Assembly (NCBI GenBank): GCA_945872245.1
Contig: CAMBZB010000038.1
Span: 1 to 20,468, forward strand
Direction of reading: 5' to 3'
DNA: 20,468 bases
Source: Flavobacterium psychrophilum
GTDB taxonomy: Bacteria > Bacteroidota > Bacteroidia > Flavobacteriales > Flavobacteriaceae
Below the pieces are notes generated by a model. The model was not told where the DNA came from. It did no database searches and worked only from the letters and a program-made list of their open reading frames with translations. A program made the translations under genes and the position numbers. Positions within the stretch are counted from its first letter, which is position 1; each line of letters begins with the position of its first letter. This document shows positions 13,933-20,468 of the stretch, in pieces.

Positions 13933-13969
13933 AAACTGAGTACTAAAAACTGACCACTGAAGACTAAAA
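13933..13969. repeat. Degenerate 7-bp array leading to the methyltransferase start
   Basis: Units AAACTGA, GTACTAA, AAACTGA, CCACTGA and AGACTAA follow one another from 13933 to 13967 (pattern nnACTrA). The ATG of the next gene (13970) follows within the next unit. Confidence 0.7.
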
Positions 13970-14824
13970 ATGGACATTTCAAATATAAAACATTTTCTCA
14001 CCCTAAAAGATTATTCTGTTTCTAAAGAAACTTTCGATTTGTATCATGACGAAACTTTGGATATGTTAATCACGTTTCCACAACCCAGTTTGGATAATTT
14101 AGGTAAATATTACGAAAGCGAAGATTATATTTCCCATACCGATAACAAGCGTTCTTTGTTTGAAAAACTATATCATTTTATAAAAAACATTGCCTTAAAA
14201 AACAAACTCCATTTGATAAACTCGCATCAACCCAATAAGGGTAGAATTCTAGATATTGGTGCCGGAACAGGGGATTTCTTGTCGGTTGCAAAAAAGGATG
14301 GTTGGCAAACAATAGGAGTCGAGCCAAGCACTAAAGCAAAATCAATTGCAATAAACAAAGCAGTTTCGTTTGTAGAATTGACAACAGAATTAGAGAATAA
14401 TTCTTTTGACGTGATTTCGATGTGGCACGTTTTAGAACACGTTTCAGATTTAAACAAACAAATTAAAGAATTGAAACGATTATTGAAACCAACAGGAACA
14501 TTAATTATTGCCGTTCCCAATTTCAAATCCTTCGACGCAAAATATTACGGAAAATTTTGGGCGGCTTTTGATGTACCCATTCACTTTTGGCATTTTTCCA
14601 AAACGGCTATAAAATTGCTTTTTGAAAAAGAAAAAATGAAATTGGAAAAAGTCTTACCCATGAAATTTGATTCTTTTTACGTGAGCCTACTTTCAGAAAA
14701 ATACAAATCCGGAAAAATGAATTTCATCAAAGCTTTTTACGTTGGATTGTTGTCCAATTGGAAGGCAAGGAATAGTTTTGAATATTCTTCTCACATTTAT
14801 ATTATAAGAAACGATCAAAATTGA
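13970..14824 (+). CDS. Class I SAM-dependent methyltransferase, target unknown
   Basis: The 284-residue protein has a Rossmann methyltransferase core: motif I ILDIGAGTGDFLSVA near residues 90-104, the acidic end of strand 2 in GVEPS near 116, motif IV-like FDVISMWHVLEHV near 145-157, and LKPTGTLIIAVPNF after it. This is the Methyltransf_23/UbiE-like pattern often seen on small-molecule or lipid methylases. The N-terminal 85 residues (LYHDETLDMLITFPQPSLDNLGKYY) and the aromatic-rich C-terminal part, with FWHFSKTAIKLLFEK, probably shape substrate binding. The substrate cannot be read from the sequence or from the neighbours. The ATG at 13970 directly follows a heptamer array; no -7 element is seen. 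Confidence 0.82.
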   Translation: MDISNIKHFLTLKDYSVSKETFDLYHDETLDMLITFPQPSLDNLGKYYESEDYISHTDNKRSLFEKLYHFIKNIALKNKLHLINSHQPNKGRILDIGAGTGDFLSVAKKDGWQTIGVEPSTKAKSIAINKAVSFVELTTELENNSFDVISMWHVLEHVSDLNKQIKELKRLLKPTGTLIIAVPNFKSFDAKYYGKFWAAFDVPIHFWHFSKTAIKLLFEKEKMKLEKVLPMKFDSFYVSLLSEKYKSGKMNFIKAFYVGLLSNWKARNSFEYSSHIYIIRNDQN

Positions 14825-14859
14825 TTTTAAGCGCGTTTAAGCGTAGTTCCTGATACAAT

Positions 14860-14997
14860 TCAACTCAAGGGCAGGTTTTTTAAAAAACGCTCCTCATTCA
14901 AAAGCTGTCGCATCCGGTTTCGATAACCATAATTGATGAAATAATTAATTGTAATAGCAAAAAGTAATACAAGAAATAGTTGCGCATTTTTCTTTCT
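14860..14997 (-). pseudogene. Possible short membrane-peptide relic without start codon
   Basis: In the 240-base gap after the methyltransferase one minus-strand frame is open for 45 codons and reads like protein: a hydrophobic segment (AQLFLVLLFAITINYFIN) followed by a basic region (YGYRNRMRQLLNEERF). The frame begins right after a stop codon (TAA at 15000-14998) and has no ATG, GTG or TTG ahead of the hydrophobic part. An ATG is present in another frame at the same spot. It could be a decayed gene, a gene with a frameshift, or chance. The gap also contains TTTAAGCG twice (14826, 14836). Confidence 0.2.
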
Positions 14998-15023
14998 TTA
15001 GATTAATGCAGTTTAAATTTTTA

Positions 15024-15031
15024 TATTTTTG
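15024..15031 (+). promoter_or_regulatory. Promoter -7 element of the OmpH-like gene
   Basis: TATTTTTG matches TAnnTTTG and lies 33 bases before the ATG at 15065. Its TTG is in frame with the gene but belongs to the promoter, not to the protein start. Confidence 0.55.
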
Positions 15032-15064
15032 TTGCAAATTCTTAAAAATTATAAAAAATCCAAA

Positions 15065-15628
15065 ATGAAAAAAATAGCAGTAATCATTGCAATGACAATT
15101 TCTCTTGTTGCCTGTAATAAATCAGCAGAAGTAAAGGAATTAAAAACGGCTTATGTTGACACGTCTATTTTGATGAAACAATATACGGAAGCAAATGACC
15201 TAGAGGCTAAATATAAAGCAAAAGCGGAAGAAAAGGGAAAACAACTGGAATCCGAGATAAATCGTTTCAAACAGGAAGCCGCCAGTTTTCAAAGTCAGGC
15301 ACAAGCAAATGGTCAAGCTTGGGCTCAGCAAAAAGGGGCTGAATTACAAAGAAGAGAGCAACAACTGGGTCAGGCACAACAAGCACTTTCCCAAGAATTA
15401 CAACAAGAAGGCGCGACCGAAATGGATAGCTTGGTCGTAAAAGTCAAAAAATTTATTAAAGCATATGGTAAAGAAAAAGGCTACGTTTATATTTATGGAA
15501 CCGGTGATGCCGCAACGATTTTATACGCCGAAGAAAAATATGACATTACTAAGGACATTATCAAATTGTTAAACGACAAATACAAATCTTCGGTAAAAAC
15601 GGAAGAAAAGTCGGAAATAAAAAAATAA
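15065..15628 (+). CDS. OmpH/Skp-like periplasmic lipoprotein
   Basis: The 187-residue product (from the ATG at 15065) begins with a lipoprotein signal: a basic start, MKKIAVIIAMTISLVAC, with lipobox LVAC and lipidated Cys17. The mature part has the Skp/OmpH pattern: a strand (LKTAYVDTSILMKQY), then a long two-arm coiled coil rich in K, E, Q and A (about 45-125), then the closing strands (KGYVYIYGTGDAATILYAEEKYDITKDIIKLLNDKY). Skp is a soluble trimeric chaperone for outer-membrane proteins; a lipid anchor would tie this homologue to a membrane. A chaperone role here is an inference. It has its own -7 element and a strong terminator, so it is a single-gene unit. Confidence 0.85.
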   Translation: MKKIAVIIAMTISLVACNKSAEVKELKTAYVDTSILMKQYTEANDLEAKYKAKAEEKGKQLESEINRFKQEAASFQSQAQANGQAWAQQKGAELQRREQQLGQAQQALSQELQQEGATEMDSLVVKVKKFIKAYGKEKGYVYIYGTGDAATILYAEEKYDITKDIIKLLNDKYKSSVKTEEKSEIKK

Positions 15629-15669
15629 AGACATTTAATAGAAACTTATTTTTAAATCCTCTATACAAG

Positions 15670-15705
15670 AAAGCCTTCTATCATTATTAGGATGGAAGGC
15701 TTTTT
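15670..15705 (+). terminator. Terminator of the OmpH-like gene
   Basis: AAAGCCTTC pairs with GAAGGCTTT, extended inward by ATC/GAT, around a short loop, followed by TTTTT. It begins 42 bases after the stop codon. Confidence 0.88.
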
Positions 15706-15786
15706 AATTGGATAATGCTCGGTTTTGAGTACAATTTGCCCATGAAGCCATTTAAAATAACGACTAATTTATCTTCAATCCTGAGG

Positions 15787-15843
15787 CTAATTTAAAATTA
15801 GGGTTGTTTTTATGTAAAAAAGTTTAAGATTTAATAATCTTAA
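15787..15843. promoter_or_regulatory. Two perfect A/T dyads upstream of the TonB receptor gene
   Basis: CTAATTT-A-AAATTAG (15787-15801) and TTAAGATT-TAAT-AATCTTAA (15824-15843) are both perfect inverted repeats. The second ends 27 bases before the -7 element of the receptor gene, so it is a candidate operator; nothing tells which regulator. The rest of the 292-base gap holds only the preceding terminator and the promoter. Confidence 0.4.
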
Positions 15844-15870
15844 GTTAACATTCCCTTTCTTTTTACATTA

Positions 15871-15878
15871 TAATTTTG
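15871..15878 (+). promoter_or_regulatory. Promoter -7 element of the TonB receptor gene
   Basis: TAATTTTG matches TAnnTTTG and lies 42 bases before the ATG. No clear -33 TTTG is seen at the usual spacing. Confidence 0.5.
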
Positions 15879-15920
15879 CTTACGGATAACTTTTACAGTT
15901 TATGAATTAATTATTATAAT

Positions 15921-18878
15921 ATGAAATTATTTTACACGCTTACTTTATTTATCGTTTCTCACTTTATTTTCGCCCAAACTTCCATTTTAAAAGGAACCAT
16001 CATTGATGATGCATCGGGTAAAACCATGCCAGGGGTTGATGTTAGTGTTAGTAATACTAAATTTTATGCATCCTCTGATTTTGATGGAAATTTTATCATT
16101 AGTGATTTGCCAGTAGGCACCTATGAGGTTCAATTTTCTACCAGTTCTTACAGGACTAAAATAATTTCTGAAGTTATTGTAAAGGCAAATGATGTTACTA
16201 ACTTGACAGTATCTTTAGTCGAAAGTAAAAACGAATTAAAAGAAGTGGTTATTACAAGAACCAAAGCAAAAGTAGAATCTATAAAATCATTATTGACTCA
16301 GCAAAAAAATAGTGTTAGTGTTTCCGATGGTATTTCTGCCGAATCAATCAAGAGGACTCCAGATAAATCCACTTCCGATGTGTTAAAAAGAATCAGTGGC
16401 GCCAGTATCCAAGACAACAAATTCGTGATTGTTCGAGGATTAAACGATCGGTATAATGCCAATTATTTAAACGGAGCCCCATTGCCAAGTTCAGAATCGG
16501 ACAGAAAAGCGTTTTCTTTTGACATCTTCCCTTCTAATATGATTGATAATTTAGTGATTACTAAAACAGCAACACCCGATTTAACAGGAGAGTTTGCAGG
16601 GGGGGTGATACAAATTACAACAAAGAATATTCCAGATCAAAATTTTCAGTCATTTTCTTATGGAAATGGGTACAATTCATTGGCCACTGGCCAAACACAA
16701 AGATATTATGAGGGTGGAAAAACAGATTGGCTTGGTATTGATGATGGCACTCGGGCACTTCCTTCATCCATTCCTTCTACTAAGGATTTTCAAAAATTAA
16801 GTCTAAGAGATAGAATTCCTTTTGCCAAAGCAGTGAATAGTGATTGGGAACTGAAAAACAAAAATTTTAGTCCTAATGTATCTTTTCAATATTCTATCGG
16901 GAAGCGATATGAAATTGGTGAAAAAACATTAGGAATAATTGCTAGTGTCTCTTACAACAAATCTAACAGCTTTGATCAAACATTGAGAAACGGTTATGAA
17001 GGAGTTGGTGTTTTTTTAGAGAATAATGATGACAAAACGTATAGAGAACAAGTTTTACTGGGTGCTTTAGCCAACTTTACTTTGAAAATAAACCAAAATA
17101 ACTCGGTAAGTTTCAAGAATATCTTTAGTTTAAATTCAGACGATAGAGTTGTTGAAAGAAATACTGTAAGAGATCTTACAAGCACAGAACCAACCACTGA
17201 ATATTCCTCTGTAAGATGGTTTACGAGTAACAAAATTTATACTGGGCAATTATTAGGGGAACATTATTTCACTAAAAGTAAAATAAAAATTAATTGGTTG
17301 GGATCATTTAGTGATGTCGATAGATCGATACCTAGTTTAAGAAGAAATATTTACACACAAGATTTTAACACTAAAAATTATTTTGCCGTTATACCTGTAA
17401 ACACAGGAGGTACAAATCAAGGTGGGGGTATTTTTTATTCTAAAAATACAGAATCTAACCAAAATGCAAAAATTGACATTTCCAAAAAACTAGGAAACAG
17501 TTCAAATCACGAAATAAAAACAGGTTTATTCTACCAAGCCAGAAATAGAGATTTTTCCTCTCGACAATTTCATTATACCCAATTTACTGAAAATAATAGA
17601 GACCCGGTGCCCGATATTATATTTGATAATGAAATTATAAAATTTTCAACATTAGATGGGGATAAAACCATTTTTGGACCGCAAAACATTGGTCAAATTA
17701 GCCCCACACTTGGTGGTTTTAGTTTGCTTGATGCTACTAGATTAAATGATAAATACACAGCTTCGTCCGAACTGAAAGCGGGTTACTTAATGTCAGACAA
17801 TAAGTTTAATGATTTTAGATTGGTATGGGGGTTAAGATCAGAAGAATACAGACAATTATTGGATTCTGAAACGGACAGGGGACCTGTTAAATTAGATGCC
17901 AAGCAGATTGATTTTTTACCTTCTGCTAATTTAATTTATGCTTTAGACAGTAAAAGAAACTTACGATTCAGTTATTCAAAAACATTAAACAGACCCGAAT
18001 TTAGAGAATTGGCTCCTTTTCTATTTTATGATTTTAGTACGCAGCTTTCAACCCAAGGGGATATAAGATTAAAAATAGCTTCAATACAAAATTATGATTT
18101 TAGGTTCGAAACCTACCCAGGTAAAAATCAATTATTTTCAGTTTCGGTTTTTTATAAAAATTTTAAAAATCCTATTGAAATTCAGGCTCTTTCTCTTAAC
18201 AGGACAGTACTTTATCAGAATGCTGATTCAGCATTTAGTTATGGTGTCGAAATGGAATTTAGAACGCAACTTTCTTCTTTATTTCATTTTGAAGGGTCTA
18301 AATTATTGGATAACTTAACAGTCTTTTCCAATATATCCACTATTTCATCAGAGGTTGATGTAACTAGTATTGTGGCTGCTTCAAACTCTGAAAAAAAGCG
18401 ACAATTGCAAGGACAGTCCCCTTATGTATTGAATGCGGGGATACAATATGCTGATACTGAAAATGGATTTAATGTAGCAGCAAATTTAAACAGAGTTGGA
18501 AATCGAATCGCAATAAGTGGAAATATTGAAACTCAACCTGCTTTGTGGGAAAAAAGCAGAACTTTTTTGGATTTTCAATTTGCAAAAACATTTTTGGACA
18601 AGAAAATGGAGGTTAAGTTGAATGTTCAAAATATATTGGCACAAGATCAAATTTTCTATAATAATAACGATGCGATTCCTTTTACTCCTGCTAAAAATAC
18701 AGAGGATTTGCCCCCTACCTTTTTTACTCTTTTTGATAATGTTTCCAATGGGGTTAAAAACACAATAAATAGGTCATTTGGGAATCGTAAAAATTGGTAC
18801 AATAGCGAAACAGATGATCTCGTTTGGAAGATCAAAACGGCTACAACATTTTCAGTTTCTATGAGTTATAATTTTTAG
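15921..18878 (+). CDS. TonB-dependent receptor with carboxypeptidase-like N-terminal domain
   Basis: The 985-residue outer-membrane transporter imports a substrate using energy passed by TonB. It has a signal peptide (1-18, cut before Q of FAQTS), then a CarboxypepD_reg-like domain (about 22-100, LKGTIIDDASGKTMPGVDVSV to NDVTNLTVSL). The linker has the typical KNELKEVVITR segment, followed by a plug domain (about 125-235, with TSDVLKRISGASI, FVIVRGLNDRYNANYLNGAPLPS and TPDLTGEFAGGVIQI). A 22-strand-type barrel fills the rest, ending in the outer-membrane signature SVSMSYNF with terminal Phe. No SusD gene follows, so it is not a SusC/D glycan system. The adjacent secreted protein gene may encode a partner. 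The substrate is unknown. Confidence 0.93.
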   Translation: MKLFYTLTLFIVSHFIFAQTSILKGTIIDDASGKTMPGVDVSVSNTKFYASSDFDGNFIISDLPVGTYEVQFSTSSYRTKIISEVIVKANDVTNLTVSLVESKNELKEVVITRTKAKVESIKSLLTQQKNSVSVSDGISAESIKRTPDKSTSDVLKRISGASIQDNKFVIVRGLNDRYNANYLNGAPLPSSESDRKAFSFDIFPSNMIDNLVITKTATPDLTGEFAGGVIQITTKNIPDQNFQSFSYGNGYNSLATGQTQRYYEGGKTDWLGIDDGTRALPSSIPSTKDFQKLSLRDRIPFAKAVNSDWELKNKNFSPNVSFQYSIGKRYEIGEKTLGIIASVSYNKSNSFDQTLRNGYEGVGVFLENNDDKTYREQVLLGALANFTLKINQNNSVSFKNIFSLNSDDRVVERNTVRDLTSTEPTTEYSSVRWFTSNKIYTGQLLGEHYFTKSKIKINWLGSFSDVDRSIPSLRRNIYTQDFNTKNYFAVIPVNTGGTNQGGGIFYSKNTESNQNAKIDISKKLGNSSNHEIKTGLFYQARNRDFSSRQFHYTQFTENNRDPVPDIIFDNEIIKFSTLDGDKTIFGPQNIGQISPTLGGFSLLDATRLNDKYTASSELKAGYLMSDNKFNDFRLVWGLRSEEYRQLLDSETDRGPVKLDAKQIDFLPSANLIYALDSKRNLRFSYSKTLNRPEFRELAPFLFYDFSTQLSTQGDIRLKIASIQNYDFRFETYPGKNQLFSVSVFYKNFKNPIEIQALSLNRTVLYQNADSAFSYGVEMEFRTQLSSLFHFEGSKLLDNLTVFSNISTISSEVDVTSIVAASNSEKKRQLQGQSPYVLNAGIQYADTENGFNVAANLNRVGNRIAISGNIETQPALWEKSRTFLDFQFAKTFLDKKMEVKLNVQNILAQDQIFYNNNDAIPFTPAKNTEDLPPTFFTLFDNVSNGVKNTINRSFGNRKNWYNSETDDLVWKIKTATTFSVSMSYNF

Positions 18879-18928
18879 TCTCACGAAAAACAAGGGATTA
18901 ATTTTCTACATTTTCATTTGTATAGCAT

Positions 18929-18952
18929 AAAGGTTCTTTGGAACCTTTTTTC
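18929..18952 (+). terminator. Terminator of the TonB receptor gene
   Basis: AAAGGTTC and GAACCTTT pair perfectly around the TTTG loop, followed by TTTTC. It separates the receptor transcript from the gene at 19126. Confidence 0.88.
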
Positions 18953-19084
18953 TATTTTAAATGCCCCCTACTTTTTAAGTGTTGAGTTTGGGAATGCTAT
19001 TTATTTCTCTGCGGTACACAGTCGCTTAACGTAAACTTAATTTTTTGTTAATGTTGATGATACACTAACTTCATAAATCAAGTT

Positions 19085-19092
19085 TACATTTG
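19085..19092 (+). promoter_or_regulatory. Promoter -7 element of the secreted protein gene
   Basis: TACATTTG matches TAnnTTTG and lies 33 bases before the ATG at 19126. Together with the upstream terminator it indicates separate transcription from the receptor gene. Confidence 0.5.
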
Positions 19093-19125
19093 TCCTGTTT
19101 AATAACTTTAAAAACAAACTAAACA

Positions 19126-20468
19126 ATGAAAAAAAATTATTTGATTGCGTTATTTGCAATGATTTGCAGTTTCGCTTCGGCTCAAATTGAGCCAACCACC
19201 TACCGTGGTGCTTTTGCGCCTGCTCCTGCAGCGCAATGGACTGACTCTTGGACCAATTTTGATCCAAAGAACGCTACTTATCCTGCTTCTACTGTAACAG
19301 TAGCTGGAGGAAATATTACAGAAAACACTACATGGTCATCGGCTAACACCTACACCATTACTGGTCCTGTTTACGTTACAAACGGAGCTACTCTTACAAT
19401 AGAGCCAGGTACTGTAATTTATGGAGATAATAATATTTCCTATTTAGTTATTACCAGAGGATCAAAAATCAATGCTGCTGGAACGGCTGCTAATCCTATT
19501 GTATTTACGTCTAACAAAACAACAAGAACAAAAGGAGATTGGGGAGGAATTATCGTATTAGGTAATGGACGTTTCAATTTTAACAGTGGAGTTCAACATA
19601 TTGAAGGTGTTACTCAAGACTTGGTTAATTTAACTACACAATATGGTGGTGGTGCTAATCCTGTTAACGATGATAACTCAGGAGTTATGCAATATGTTAG
19701 AATTGAATTCGGTGGTGTTCCTTTGGCTGGAACTACTAATAATGAAATCAATGGATTGACTATGGGTGCAGTTGGAAGCGGAACAACAATCGATCACATC
19801 CAAGTTTCTTACTGTGGAGATGATGCTTTCGAATGGTTTGGTGGTTCAGTAAACTGTAAATATTTAGTTTCCTTTGCTACATATGATGATGATTTTGACA
19901 CAGATGCTGGATTTAACGGTAACGTTCAATTCGGATTAGTAGTTAGAGATCCAGGATTAGCGGATCAATCTAAATCAAATGCTTTCGAATCAGATAACAA
20001 TAATACAACTGGTTTTTTAGGTACATCATTTACAAGTGCTTCTTTTTATAACGTGACAGTAGTTGGACCTACATTTAGATCTACAACTCCAGATTCTAAT
20101 TATCAATTTGCTTTGCATTTGAGAAGAAACACACAGTTGAAAATTTATAATTCAGTATTCATGGACTATACACAAGGTTTACGTGTTGATGGTCTTACAA
20201 CAGAGGCAAATGCTCTAGCGGGTAATCTTATTTTCAACAACAACCTTATTGCTAAGATGACTTCAAATGCTGCAACAGCAACTTTGGCTGCTAGTGCTAA
20301 TGGTGTTTCAGGTTTTGGTACTGCTACTGCATTTAACACATGGTATGATAATGGAGGAAACACTACACTTGCTTCAAGTGCAGGTTTATTGACACAACCA
20401 TACGATACTAATAGTAGTCTTGTATACACTGGTTTAGATTACAGACCAGCAGCAGTAACTGCTCCAAG
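19126..20468 (+). CDS. Secreted repeat-rich (beta-helix-like) protein, 3' end outside the window
   Basis: The reading frame stays open from the ATG at 19126 to the window edge (447 codons seen). It starts with a clear signal peptide, MKKNYLIALFAMICSFASAQ, cut after ASA. The mature part is rich in G, N, T and S with little Lys. It contains segments such as TITGPVYVTNGATLTIEPGT, NPIVFTSNKTTRTKGDWGGI and IYNSVFMDYTQGLRVDG, which look like successive rungs of a right-handed parallel beta-helix. Many such Flavobacteriia proteins are exported by the type IX system through a C-terminal signal, but that part is not in the window. Its place behind the TonB receptor gene suggests a shared function, for example capturing a nutrient at the surface; this is an inference. 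Confidence 0.85.
   Translation, partial: MKKNYLIALFAMICSFASAQIEPTTYRGAFAPAPAAQWTDSWTNFDPKNATYPASTVTVAGGNITENTTWSSANTYTITGPVYVTNGATLTIEPGTVIYGDNNISYLVITRGSKINAAGTAANPIVFTSNKTTRTKGDWGGIIVLGNGRFNFNSGVQHIEGVTQDLVNLTTQYGGGANPVNDDNSGVMQYVRIEFGGVPLAGTTNNEINGLTMGAVGSGTTIDHIQVSYCGDDAFEWFGGSVNCKYLVSFATYDDDFDTDAGFNGNVQFGLVVRDPGLADQSKSNAFESDNNNTTGFLGTSFTSASFYNVTVVGPTFRSTTPDSNYQFALHLRRNTQLKIYNSVFMDYTQGLRVDGLTTEANALAGNLIFNNNLIAKMTSNAATATLAASANGVSGFGTATAFNTWYDNGGNTTLASSAGLLTQPYDTNSSLVYTGLDYRPAAVTAP

Noticed and set aside
13819..14001. 60-codon minus-strand frame across parS site 3
   Set aside because: It is formed by heptamer repeats and parS (FHVEQ again), has no credible start context and runs into the methyltransferase gene.
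15029..15064. TTG at 15029 as start of the OmpH-like protein
   Set aside because: It lies in the -7 box TATTTTTG and would place 12 residues before a perfect lipoprotein signal that begins at the ATG 15065.

Overview
The window looks like a chromosomal segment of a Flavobacterium-like bacterium (Bacteroidota, Flavobacteriia). The reasons are the low GC content, the lack of Shine-Dalgarno sequences before most genes, repeated matches to the Bacteroidota -7 promoter element TAnnTTTG upstream of genes, and the gene families present (DUF4175-ybeY-mnmG order, CarboxypepD-plug TonB receptor, OmpH-like lipoprotein, YtxH/holin-like operon). It is mostly housekeeping DNA. I see no prophage, insertion sequence, CRISPR array or rRNA.

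Layout. 1-1100 (minus strand): an antitoxin-toxin pair (ParE/RelE type) runs directly into folB, followed by a tRNA-Cys with its own promoter and terminator. 1189-3285: glnS with a long C-terminal extension. 3596-4576: a three-gene operon (YtxH-like, holin-like membrane protein, small protein) ending in a terminator that contains the last stop codon in its loop. 4606-5583 (minus): an SPFH/band-7 protein. 5661-6311: a small outer-membrane beta-barrel protein, convergent with gltX (6368-7894, minus) across a bidirectional terminator. 8091-13802: a very large DUF4175 membrane/coiled-coil protein, ybeY (ATGA overlap) and mnmG. 13970-14824: a SAM methyltransferase. 15065-15628: an OmpH/Skp-like lipoprotein. 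15921-18878: a TonB-dependent receptor. 19126 to the end: a secreted repeat-rich protein, cut by the window edge.

Non-coding signals. Three copies of the chromosome-segregation site parS (the ParB box, related to TGTTTCACGTGAAACA) surround mnmG. One lies inside the last codons of ybeY, one 33 bp after it, and one after mnmG. This marks the region as a probable ParB loading zone, and by analogy close to the replication origin, although no DnaA-box cluster, parA or parB is visible here. Several intergenic gaps also carry degenerate tandem repeats with a strict 7-bp period but a different heptamer in each gap. After mnmG two such arrays face each other and form a 27-bp imperfect hairpin. A second repeat family (GAGC...GTCGA type) occurs once in the gltX leader and once inside the gltX reading frame.

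How the genes work together. glnS, gltX, tRNA-Cys, ybeY and mnmG serve translation and tRNA/rRNA maturation. folB serves folate synthesis. The barrel protein, OmpH-like lipoprotein, TonB receptor and secreted protein belong to the envelope. The TonB receptor and the secreted protein are adjacent and may share a substrate, but each appears to have its own promoter.
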